A stretch of 62,344 nucleotides of DNA from Alistipes sp. (GTDB lineage Bacteria; Bacteroidota; Bacteroidia; Bacteroidales; Rikenellaceae), in the NCBI GenBank assembly GCA_017558115.1, contig JAFYWG010000037.1, forward strand, positions 1-62,344. The letters are read 5' to 3'. Both the position numbers and the translations under genes were made by a program. Below, one piece after another: positions 51,824-59,710 of this stretch; within the stretch, counting starts at the first letter, position 1, and the number at the start of each line of letters is the position of its first letter. The notes beneath the pieces were generated by a model. It worked only from the letters and a program-made list of their open reading frames with translations, did no database searches and had not been told where the DNA came from.

Positions 51824-51873
51824 CTAAATTTCTCACATCAGTCAATACTAAGAGCGTAAAAAAATGCGTTTAA

Positions 51874-51905
51874 TTTGTAGATTCCCGAAAAATGGCATAT
51901 ATTTG
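51874..51905 (+). promoter_or_regulatory. Bacteroidetes promoter for the lipoprotein/radical-SAM pair
   Basis: TTTG (51874-51877), 20 bases, TATATTTG (51898-51905). Both boxes match and spacing is standard. The leader is about 34 bases. Confidence 0.8.
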
Positions 51906-51945
51906 TGCAACGTAGAGAATTATAAATAAGTAAATAGATACGATT

Positions 51946-52290
51946 ATGAATGCAAAATGGAAGATAGCCCTCCTTGCTATGCTTGGTCTCTCGACTGCGG
52001 CGTGCTGCAGCACTAAGAAGAGCAAGAAGAGTGAGGATCCACAGCCTGCAGGTGTTGAGGACCAGATGGATGACCCACGCGTGATGCTTATGTATGGCGT
52101 GCCATTCCCCGATGGCCAGGTTGCGCGCCCCGTTGAGGATGTCAAGGAGGCTGGTGAGCAGGCCGATGAGCAGGCTGCGCGCTTGCCCGATGGCGCTATT
52201 GCGCACCCCATCTCTGAGGAGGAGGCTGTCAAGCTTATCGAGCAGCTAAAGGCTGAGGAGGCTGCACGTGCTGCCCAGCAGGCTGAGTAA
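51946..52290 (+). CDS. Small lipoprotein of a radical-SAM/lipoprotein pair
   Basis: 114 residues. Signal peptide with lipobox GLSTAAC followed by a second Cys (TAACCSTKK). The mature chain has a basic start (KKSKKSED), then PRVMLMYGVPFPDGQ. An internal repeat follows (PDGQVARPVED; PDGAIAHPISEE), and an Ala/Glu-rich helix ends it. The YGVP element and the immediate radical-SAM neighbour fit the described rSAM/lipoprotein systems of Bacteroidetes, in which the lipoprotein is thought to be the enzyme's target. The product and modification are unknown. A full consensus promoter precedes it. Confidence 0.7.
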   Translation: MNAKWKIALLAMLGLSTAACCSTKKSKKSEDPQPAGVEDQMDDPRVMLMYGVPFPDGQVARPVEDVKEAGEQADEQAARLPDGAIAHPISEEEAVKLIEQLKAEEAARAAQQAE

Positions 52291-52310
52291 TCCATTTTCT
52301 AATATGCCTT

Positions 52311-53390
52311 TTGCAAGTGAAAGGAAAGAGATTGGGCATCCGCAAGCATCTGGGTCTCAAGCTATTCAAGGGACTATACGATGGTGTTGTAGAGCGCCAC
52401 GAGTTGCGTACACTCTTTTGGGAGTGTACGCTTCGTTGTAATTTGAAGTGCCGTCATTGCGGTAGCGACTGTCGTGTCGACGTGTCGGAGGCAGATATGC
52501 CTCTTGAGGACTTCCTCAAGGTTCTTGACGAGGAGGTTACGCCCAATGTAGACCCCGCAAAGGTGCTTATCATCTTCTCGGGTGGTGAGGTCTTAGTGCG
52601 TAAGGATCTCGAGGAGGCGGGACGCGAGGTTACGAAGCGCGGATATATGTGGGGTATGGTGACAAATGGCATGAGCCTCACGCGTGAGCGCCTACGCTCG
52701 CTCGTGGCGGCGGGCTTGCGCACGGTGTCGGTGAGCTTCGATGGCTTCGAGGATGTGCACAACTACATTCGCCAAAATCCCGATAGCTTTGCGCGTGCGC
52801 GCCAGGCTGTGGCTAATATCCGTGAGGTCGAGGGCCTTACCTACGACGTTATCACATGTGCCACGCCCGCTATTATGGATAGATTGGAGGAGTGGAAGGA
52901 GTTTCTTATCTCCGAGGGTATCTGTCGCTGGCGCATCTTCTCTGTCTTTCCAGCGGGGCGTGCCAAGCGCGACGAGACGCTGCACCTAAACCCCGAGCAG
53001 TTTCGCACGCTTATGGAGTTTATACGCAAGACGCGCAAGGAGGGGCACATAAACCTCAGCTACGCTTGCGAGGGCTTCCTTGGCGGCTACGAGACCGAGG
53101 TTCGCGACCACTTCTATATGTGTACTGCGGGTGTTACGGTGGCCTCAATACGTGTCAATGGCGATATATCTGGTTGCACCAGCGTGCGTGGCAACTATGC
53201 GCAGGGCAATATCTATCGCGATAGGTTCTGGGATGTGTGGCAGAACAGGTTCACCCCCTTCCGCAACCGCGAGTGGACTAAGAAGGATGAGTGCGCCGAT
53301 TGTAAGGTGTGGGAGTTCTGCCGTGGCGGAGGCATGCACTTGCGAGATGATAATGGTAAACTTATGTATTGTCACTATAATTTCTTGTGA
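52311..53390 (+). CDS. Radical SAM/SPASM enzyme paired with the lipoprotein
   Basis: 359 residues; the start is uncertain (TTG 52311 or GTG 52317, no ATG before the conserved LRTLFWECTLRC). The [4Fe-4S]-AdoMet motif is CNLKCRHC at about 43-50. The SPASM-like C-terminus has Cys near 270 and 285, then CADCKVWEFC at 327-336 and a final Cys near 356, ligands for auxiliary clusters. SPASM enzymes usually modify peptides. The N-terminal LFWECTLRCNLKCRHCGSDC-type block matches the subfamily found beside small lipoproteins. It lies 20 bases after that gene. Its stop codon sits inside palindromic element R6. Confidence 0.85.
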   Translation: MQVKGKRLGIRKHLGLKLFKGLYDGVVERHELRTLFWECTLRCNLKCRHCGSDCRVDVSEADMPLEDFLKVLDEEVTPNVDPAKVLIIFSGGEVLVRKDLEEAGREVTKRGYMWGMVTNGMSLTRERLRSLVAAGLRTVSVSFDGFEDVHNYIRQNPDSFARARQAVANIREVEGLTYDVITCATPAIMDRLEEWKEFLISEGICRWRIFSVFPAGRAKRDETLHLNPEQFRTLMEFIRKTRKEGHINLSYACEGFLGGYETEVRDHFYMCTAGVTVASIRVNGDISGCTSVRGNYAQGNIYRDRFWDVWQNRFTPFRNREWTKKDECADCKVWEFCRGGGMHLRDDNGKLMYCHYNFL

Positions 53391-53506
53391 TAAGGGGTCA
53401 TTCTCGGCCTCTCAATCAATAGCCCGAATGGGACGTACGTCAAAGTACTACCCATCCGGGCTATTTTCATGTCGAGACCAAGCCTGACCCCTTCTGACAA
53501 GAAATT
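53379..53506 (+). repeat. Palindromic intergenic element, copy R6
   Basis: Arms AATTTCTTGT (53379-53388) and ACAAGAAATT (53497-53506), then AAGGGGTCA and TGACCCCTT, pair almost perfectly. The core is ATAGCCCG/CGGGCTAT, mismatch A53427-C53456, ATGGG/CCCAT and the double-GTAC loop. It overlaps the last four codons of the radical-SAM gene and may terminate both it and the convergent ompA gene. Confidence 0.92.
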
Positions 53507-53516
53507 TCTCGTTGCA

Positions 53517-54713
53517 TCATTTTATTGTTACGCAACGGTTTACGAGTGGTGTATCGGGAGATGTGAATGCTGCCTCGGTGTCACCAACCCACTTGGTAGT
53601 TATGCGCGAGTCGGCAATGCCCTTAGATATGAGGTAGGCTGCGACATGCTCTGCTCGCTCCTCGGAGAGCTGCATGTTGCGCTTGGCGCTACCTGTCTCC
53701 TTGTCGGCATATCCCGTCACCACAATTGGTGTGTCGCAGCACGCCATCGCCGCGGCGTAGCTGTCGAGGGTGGCAAGCGCATAGTCCGTTAGTGTTGCCT
53801 CGCCGATATTGAAGAATACCACGCCCTCGCCCTTGTTTGCGCACATCATAGCACTCTGCTCGGCACTCTCTGCCGCTCTGAGCTCGCTTCTTAGGCGTGC
53901 GTTGTCATCCTCAAGGGCCTTGGCATCCTCGGCGAGCGATATGAGTGCTGCATCTGTTGCGAGTATCTCCTCCTCGAGGCCCACTATTGCAGCTATGTAG
54001 CCGTCGACCTCTGCCTGCGAGTATGCGGGGGTCCATGCGCGCTTATTGAAGCGGTAGGCTATGCCCACAGATGCCGAGAGGCCAAAGGCGAAGCGTCCGC
54101 CGTTGGTTATCTCTGCGGGGAGTGACTCCTCGCGGAATATCCATGAGCGTATGTCGAGTTCTATGTCCCATTGTGGTGTTATGTGAAACTTGTTGAGTAG
54201 GCCCGATGAGAATGCGAATTCGCCGTTGTAGGAGCCTGCAGAGCTGTCTGTCCACGACATTGCTGTGTATCCGAAGCCCACGTAGGATATGGCGCTGTAG
54301 ATGCGGTTGGGGCGGTATCCGCCAATCCAGTTCGACATATTGACCAGAATGTCGCCATGCACGAAGATGTATGGCGTCTTGAATATTCCCGAGCCATACT
54401 TAGGCTGGTCGAACGAGTAGTTCTGGAACTCGCCGCCGTCGAGCTGCAGACGCATGCCCACCACGGGCACTATCCACTTCACTGCCGAGATGTTGGCATT
54501 CCATCCCACGCGGTTGAAGAACTTACCAGGCTCGTCCCCCATATTCTCGGATACCTGCAACATCGCAGCGCCGCCACCTGCTGCTATCTCCCAGTTATCC
54601 CAGAAGCGATTTGTCTCATATCCGCGCCACGCACGTGGTCGCTGCCACTCTTGTGCCGAGACTATAGGTGTCATCAATGCGACAACCAATAGAGAGAGTA
54701 AAACTTTTTTCAT
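53517..54713 (-). CDS. OmpA-family outer-membrane protein
   Basis: 398 residues from ATG 54713 (MKKVLLSLLVVALMTPIVSA, cleaved before QEWQ). An N-terminal beta-barrel-like domain (about 30-230) is rich in aromatic strand pairs. A short coiled coil follows (EEEILATDAALISLAEDAKA, about 235-290). The C-terminal OmpA peptidoglycan-binding domain contains IVVTGYADKETGSAKRN and LSEERAEHVAAYL. It links the outer membrane to the DAP-type wall. It is monocistronic. Confidence 0.9.
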   Translation of the reverse strand: MKKVLLSLLVVALMTPIVSAQEWQRPRAWRGYETNRFWDNWEIAAGGGAAMLQVSENMGDEPGKFFNRVGWNANISAVKWIVPVVGMRLQLDGGEFQNYSFDQPKYGSGIFKTPYIFVHGDILVNMSNWIGGYRPNRIYSAISYVGFGYTAMSWTDSSAGSYNGEFAFSSGLLNKFHITPQWDIELDIRSWIFREESLPAEITNGGRFAFGLSASVGIAYRFNKRAWTPAYSQAEVDGYIAAIVGLEEEILATDAALISLAEDAKALEDDNARLRSELRAAESAEQSAMMCANKGEGVVFFNIGEATLTDYALATLDSYAAAMACCDTPIVVTGYADKETGSAKRNMQLSEERAEHVAAYLISKGIADSRITTKWVGDTEAAFTSPDTPLVNRCVTIK

Positions 54714-54925
54714 AGATGTAACCATTTTTTTTGTTTCGCACGCTTTCCGCGCAATGGACTACATCCATATTCCGTGCCACGGTTACACTCGTGGGGAGGG
54801 GATGATAATAAAGACGAAATGACGAAAACGACAAAACGATATTGTCCTCTGCTCGTCCTCTCGTCCTCTCGTCTGTTAGTCCCTCGGTCTCTCGGTCTTT
54901 TGGTCTCTCTCAGCGACAAGACAAC

Positions 54926-55015
54926 GTCATCCTGAGCGTAGCGAAGGATCTCGCAGTCTGTATGAGGGTCGACGGTAGTACTGCCCGAGAGATTCTTCAC
55001 TCCGTTCAGAATGAC
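54926..55015. repeat. Dispersed inverted repeat of the GTCATnCTGA family
   Basis: GTCATCCTGAGCGTAGCGAA (54926-54945) plus GGATCTC faces GAGATTCTTCACTCCGTTCA (54987-55009 region) plus GAATGAC. This arrangement is a familiar dispersed repeat of many bacterial genomes. Confidence 0.75.
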
Positions 55016-55079
55016 CGCGTATAGTAACAACACACTATGAACGCCATTACTAATTACTCACTACTCATTTCTCATTAAA

Positions 55080-55120
55080 TAAAAAGAGTTGGGGCTGTCC
55101 CCGGATATGGACAGCCCCAG
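55080..55120 (-). terminator. Intrinsic terminator of the beta-helix lipoprotein gene
   Basis: GGGGCTGTCC (55091-55100) pairs with GGACAGCCCC (55109-55118), and CTCTTTTTATTT follows on the minus strand. Confidence 0.88.
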
Positions 55121-55227
55121 TAGCAACACTTCTAAACATTTATGAAAGCGAGTATGTTTTTTTGCGTTGCTTAGTTTTATGCACTCGACCAAAGCCGAGC
55201 GCTTTGTAAATTATGGATTATTGTCGA

Positions 55228-58200
55228 TTACTTTGCAACATAAGGATAAGCAGCCTTAGTAGCCTCATCAGTATTCTCAGTAACGAATGTTGTAATACCA
55301 CCATTAGTATTGAACATACCACCTGTTACATTGATCTTGCCACCATAGTATACCTCAAAGATTCTATTTACTGAACCTGAAGTCCATAGACTTGTGAACT
55401 TACCACCGTTAACCTGGATGTCGCATCCTGCAGCAGCACCGCAGAAGAAGCAACCACCAGCAGAAGAGTTTGCCTTGCCGTAGAACTCACCATCGTTGAT
55501 AGTAAGGAGAGCTGAAACATAAGCAAAGTGGCGTGTTGTTGACTTCTCAACAATATTCTCGAACTTGCCACCATTGATAGTCACTGTTGAACTAACATTG
55601 ATCATACCATTGTTTGACTTGAATGTACCACCATTGATAATCAACTCACCACCCTCGCGGCAGTCAAGGCTATAGCGATAAGTTGCAGGGCTGTCAAGAG
55701 CAGTACCTGTAGATGTGTACTCGCCACTCTCAATAGTAGCCTTACCGCCTACGGCGCGTACAGTTGACTCGTATGCAACGACCTTACCGTTCTTGATGGT
55801 AAGGTTACCGCCAGCTTTAGAATTGAAAGCACTGAACAAAGGAGCTGTTACAGTCTTACCATTAAGGTCAATAACAACCTGATTCTCGATTTCGATGGTC
55901 TCCAAAAGTGTTACATCTGATGTCAATGTTACATTACCACCCTTAGCGATAGCTGCCTCGAAATCTGCAAGAGCCTTTGGCTTTGCTACAGTGTAAACGC
56001 CATTCTCCTCTACTGACTCGTAGCCGGCAACAACATATGATGCAGGATTAGCGTTGAAGTTACCGCCCTTGATGTTAATCTGAGCATCGTTTGGCTCAAC
56101 ACCAGGGCCCATACCATAACAATTGTAACCACCCTTGAATGTACCGCCAGTTACATTTAGAATAGATTTGCACGCCCAACCTGTCTCATAACGATTGTTC
56201 TGCGATACCAATACTGCATTATTATCAGCAGCAACAGTACCATCATTATTGGCAATCCACTCACCACCAGATACGTTGATAGTAGCACCTGTACTCATAA
56301 CGATAATACCACACTTAGCGCTCTTACCATAACCACCATAAATATTCATTGTAGCGTTATAGCTTGCACCAACAATGGCTCCTACATAGCTGCCTGTACC
56401 ATTCTGATAAATATTTACATTATCATAGATATTAACAACTGTGTTATTACCTACAGCCTCAATACCAACATAGTTATTCTTACCAGTAATTACTGTACCA
56501 GCCTTAACATTCAACTCTGCGCCACCTCGAATCTTAGCAACAGCACCATTTGAATTGTTACCAACGAGGTTTACATTCTCAAAGTTAATGGTTATCTTCT
56601 GTTTGTTTGAAGAAGCAGTAGCAAAAGCGCAGTAAGCTGTTGTGCCAGCATCAAGAGTACCATTCTTCAATGTAATGGTATTAGCCTTAGAGCCATCATT
56701 CTTGATCCAAATCAAATAATCATTGAGAGCACCATCCTGACCGATAGTCTTGTTGTTAAGGTCAATAGTAAAGCTCTTATCGCCAGCATAGCCGAGACCA
56801 TCCTTCCATCCACCGTTGTCATAATAGTTCTTCTCAGTAAAAGTCTCGTTTGCTACAAGAGTAATAGTCTCACCATCCTGAACAGCTGCAACAGCCTTAG
56901 CCAAAGATGTATAACCTACCTCACCAATCTTAGCTACGTCAGCTTTGCGCTCAAGTGTGTAAAACTCACCATTCTTAACTACATTGTAGTCGTAATCTAC
57001 ATACTTATCTGCAATCTGGTCAAAGAACTCACCACCCTTAACGATGATAGTACCCTTGCCATAGAGTGAACCGCTGTGAACAGGAAGGAACTTACCACCG
57101 TTGATGTTAACAATAGCACCTTCATCTGCATCTACATTGAAACCATTGTAGTTATCCTTACCATCGAATGTACCTCCATTGATAGTTGTTGTGCCTGCAG
57201 CAGCCCACAAAGCGTGAGCAGTGACACCCTCAAGACCATTGCAAGTGAACGAACCTCCATTAATAGTCATTGAGGCTGAGTTGGCAATTGTAGTGTGAAT
57301 TGTGGTGAAAGTACCATCGTTAATGGTAGTTGTACCGTAGTTATCGATAGCAACTGTGAAGTTGCTTACGTTGTTGATGGCACCGCCATTGATAGTTGCA
57401 GTTGCACCCTCGTCAACACGAATTGTAGTAGCATCATAGCCCTCTCCTGGTATATCGCCATCCTCTTTGCTTGTAACGATAGAACCGCCATTCATAATAA
57501 ACTCTGCATCCTCATAGTTGCGAACACCGTAACCACCGTTGCCATCGCAAGCATTGATAGTACCAGACTTAAGAGTCATTGTGCCATAGTTGAAAATACC
57601 GCGAGCCTTAATCTCACCATTGCCCTTAGAGTTAGAGTCCTGAATAGTCAATGAACCATGGTTCTTAAAAGCATAGTAATGCTTTTGTGCTGCCTCATCC
57701 TCCCAAGGAGTGGTAATTTTGTATCCATTAAGCTCAAGTACCAATGACTTACCATCTGCAACAACAATTGGAAGTGGAGCTGCTGTTGCACGTGTTGAGA
57801 GGATACCTGCACCAAAAAGATCGCCAAGGTTAATATCGCCACCAAGAACAATAGTTGTAGGTACCTCAGCCTCTTCAATAACCTGCTGTAGATCAGCAGC
57901 ATTACCAACCTCTACAATCTCAACATCGTACTCATCCTCTGTAGGATTCCAATTAGAACCATTCTTAAATGCATCCTCAACATTGACAGTAACGTTGTTA
58001 CCATCAGTCAAGATGTTACCCTGGATGGTTGTCAAGTAGTTACGCTGTGCAGGGATAGGAGTGTTGAAGGTATTAAGTTTAATGCTAGTACCGTTCTCCT
58101 CCTTAACATCCAAAGTGAAGTTTACAACCTCATTGTTAGCAAAGAAGTAGTCAGTGAACAATACCTTTGACTGCTTATCACCTGTTGTTACATTGTCACC

Positions 58201-58917
58201 GTATGAAACGATGTCGTATGTGTGTGAAATGTCGCTTACCTCACCTGCATAAGTGCCATTTAATGCGTTGAATGACTCGTAGTGCTTTGTAGTATATGTT
58301 GCAACTGCCTTGTATGGAGTAATACCAAGGTTGTTAAGCTCCACCATATCAGTAGTGATAACGCGCAACTTGGCGAAAGGACGAGTCAATGTGATATTGA
58401 TAGGCAAACCAGCAGAATATCTCTTGTCGCCATCAGCAGTGTTAAAGTAACCAGTGAATGCATCGCGAGTCTCATCCATAGCTACCCAAGTCTGCTTAAG
58501 GGTGATGTTGTGAAGATCTGTAGTGTTGTAGTGGAGACCATCATCGTTATTCCACACATTCTCCTGGAAGGTATTACCCTCAACAAGGTCAGCCCAAACT
58601 ACGAAGTTGTAGTCACGGCCAGGAACAAGACGAACATCAAAGGTTACCTCTTTGCCGTCAGTATACTGAACAAGACGCTCCTGTGAAGGCTCGTCCTTGT
58701 AGTAAACCTGAAGAATGTAGCGAATGGTGTACTCATTTAGGTTGACATTCTCAAATGCGCCCTCAGCGCTGTCTGTAGCACGAGTAGTCTCGGGAAGTGA
58801 AACGGTGATGGTAGTGTCAACCTCGCCACCAACGTTTACGTTAAGACCCTCAGGCTCTGTCTGGCATGCTGCTAAGCCAAGCACCAATGCCGCTAAAGCT
58901 AAAAATCTTGCTTTCAT
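55228..58917 (-). CDS. Giant lipoprotein: fimbrillin-like N-terminus and beta-helix repeats
   Basis: 1229 residues. The lipobox is LALVLGLAACQTE, Cys at about 19. Residues 20-330 look like the fimbrillin-type DUF6562 family (TRPFAKLRVITTD, IPAQRNYLTTIQGNIL). From about 340 to the end there are more than twenty short right-handed beta-helix coils, many with N-G-G turns (TINGGTFDGK, NINGGKFLP, MTINGGSFTCN, LIINGGTFKSNNG), probably a long surface rod. The codon mix is more A/T-rich than in neighbouring genes, which suggests different origin or selection. Binding of host glycans or adhesion is a guess. Confidence 0.82.
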   Translation of the reverse strand: MKARFLALAALVLGLAACQTEPEGLNVNVGGEVDTTITVSLPETTRATDSAEGAFENVNLNEYTIRYILQVYYKDEPSQERLVQYTDGKEVTFDVRLVPGRDYNFVVWADLVEGNTFQENVWNNDDGLHYNTTDLHNITLKQTWVAMDETRDAFTGYFNTADGDKRYSAGLPINITLTRPFAKLRVITTDMVELNNLGITPYKAVATYTTKHYESFNALNGTYAGEVSDISHTYDIVSYGDNVTTGDKQSKVLFTDYFFANNEVVNFTLDVKEENGTSIKLNTFNTPIPAQRNYLTTIQGNILTDGNNVTVNVEDAFKNGSNWNPTEDEYDVEIVEVGNAADLQQVIEEAEVPTTIVLGGDINLGDLFGAGILSTRATAAPLPIVVADGKSLVLELNGYKITTPWEDEAAQKHYYAFKNHGSLTIQDSNSKGNGEIKARGIFNYGTMTLKSGTINACDGNGGYGVRNYEDAEFIMNGGSIVTSKEDGDIPGEGYDATTIRVDEGATATINGGAINNVSNFTVAIDNYGTTTINDGTFTTIHTTIANSASMTINGGSFTCNGLEGVTAHALWAAAGTTTINGGTFDGKDNYNGFNVDADEGAIVNINGGKFLPVHSGSLYGKGTIIVKGGEFFDQIADKYVDYDYNVVKNGEFYTLERKADVAKIGEVGYTSLAKAVAAVQDGETITLVANETFTEKNYYDNGGWKDGLGYAGDKSFTIDLNNKTIGQDGALNDYLIWIKNDGSKANTITLKNGTLDAGTTAYCAFATASSNKQKITINFENVNLVGNNSNGAVAKIRGGAELNVKAGTVITGKNNYVGIEAVGNNTVVNIYDNVNIYQNGTGSYVGAIVGASYNATMNIYGGYGKSAKCGIIVMSTGATINVSGGEWIANNDGTVAADNNAVLVSQNNRYETGWACKSILNVTGGTFKGGYNCYGMGPGVEPNDAQINIKGGNFNANPASYVVAGYESVEENGVYTVAKPKALADFEAAIAKGGNVTLTSDVTLLETIEIENQVVIDLNGKTVTAPLFSAFNSKAGGNLTIKNGKVVAYESTVRAVGGKATIESGEYTSTGTALDSPATYRYSLDCREGGELIINGGTFKSNNGMINVSSTVTINGGKFENIVEKSTTRHFAYVSALLTINDGEFYGKANSSAGGCFFCGAAAGCDIQVNGGKFTSLWTSGSVNRIFEVYYGGKINVTGGMFNTNGGITTFVTENTDEATKAAYPYVAK

Positions 58918-59110
58918 AGTTAATAAATGTTAAGTATTAAATTGTGTAAAAAAGTTCCAATGTGTGATATGCTACTGTACGAACACGACGAATGATGCCC
59001 CCAAACGCAATGACTAAGGGCAAAACAGCATAGCCCCGCAACGTTGCTGTTGCGAGTTTAACGATTTATAATGAGTATTCGCGTAACTTATTGATTTACA
59101 GGCGTAAAAT

Positions 59111-59134
59111 CCCCCCCCCTATGCAAAATAGGGG
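59111..59134 (-). other. Nine-C homopolymer inside a CCCCTAT palindrome
   Basis: Nine Cs (59111-59119) run into CTAT-GCAAA-ATAGGGG, so the tract forms one arm of a hairpin about 190 bases upstream of the beta-helix lipoprotein. On the coding strand it reads as a G9 tract. Confidence 0.6.
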
Positions 59135-59350
59135 TTAGCGAAATAGTATGTGATGAAAACATTGTCATCTTTTATGCCTGTTATAGAGTGATATTGTAGA
59201 GCAAATGTAGTAAAAATTACCCTTGTATACAAGTTTTTTACAAATAAAATTTATTGTGCCCTCACTGCGAGAACCACAAATTTCGCTGTTATGGTTATAA
59301 AAGTGTAATTGCGTTAGACCGTTGTGCTCATGGTGACAGAGTACAGCGAG

Positions 59351-59628
59351 GAGATTGCCACGGCTTGTTTCAAGCCTCGCAATGACGCACAGACCAACGT
59401 TATTCTGAAGCCCTCTATGTCATGCTGAACGTAGTGAAGCATCTCTCGGAGAGTGCTGACGTTCGATTGCTGTGCTATCCCGTAGATCCTTGAGTTCCTC
59501 TACCTTGCTCCGCCTCGGCAGAACAAGTGAACTTGTTCTGCACTCGGCTTAATCGCAACGTTCGCGTTGCTCAGGATGACATACAGCGTGAATGAGATTG
59601 CCACGCCTTGTTCCAAGCCTCGCAATGA
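59351..59628. repeat. Cluster of dispersed palindromic repeats
   Basis: GAGATTGCCACGGCTTGTTT...CGCAATGAC (59351-59386) recurs as 59594-59628. Between them are GTCATGCTGAACGTAGTGAA (59418-59437 region), the palindrome CAGAACAAGTGAACTTGTTC (59519-59539) and CAACGTTCGCGTTGCTCAGG followed by ATGAC. These belong to the same broad repeat class as 54926-55015. Confidence 0.75.
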
Positions 59629-59653
59629 AGTAGAAGAAAGAGACAAAAGCGAA

Positions 59654-59682
59654 GGGGAGGCTAAAAATAATATAGCCTCCCC
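59654..59682 (-). terminator. Hairpin after nrdJ
   Basis: GGGGAGGCT (59654-59662) pairs with AGCCTCCCC (59674-59682). The following minus-strand tract (TTCGCTTTTG) is a weak T run. Confidence 0.65.
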
Positions 59683-59710
59683 TAATATAAGGTATATCCT
59701 TGAAGTCGTA

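Larger units (their letters stand above)
54714..55227. other. Repeat-rich intergenic region
   Basis: No gene. It holds CTCGTCCT-type octamers (54842-54906), a dispersed inverted repeat (54926-55015), inverted TAATTACTCAC repeats (55045-55078) and a terminator (55080-55120). Confidence 0.7.
58918..59710. other. 793-base non-coding region with dispersed repeats
   Basis: From the left: the shared ACATTTATTAACTATG leader (complement, 58915-58930), a nine-C tract with a flanking palindrome (59111-59134), an A/T-rich stretch, then a cluster of dispersed repeats (59351-59628) and the nrdJ terminator. No open frame resembles a protein. Confidence 0.7.

Noticed and set aside
54926-55015. Transposon ends
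   Set aside because: The inverted arms belong to a common dispersed repeat, with no transposase and no target duplication visible.
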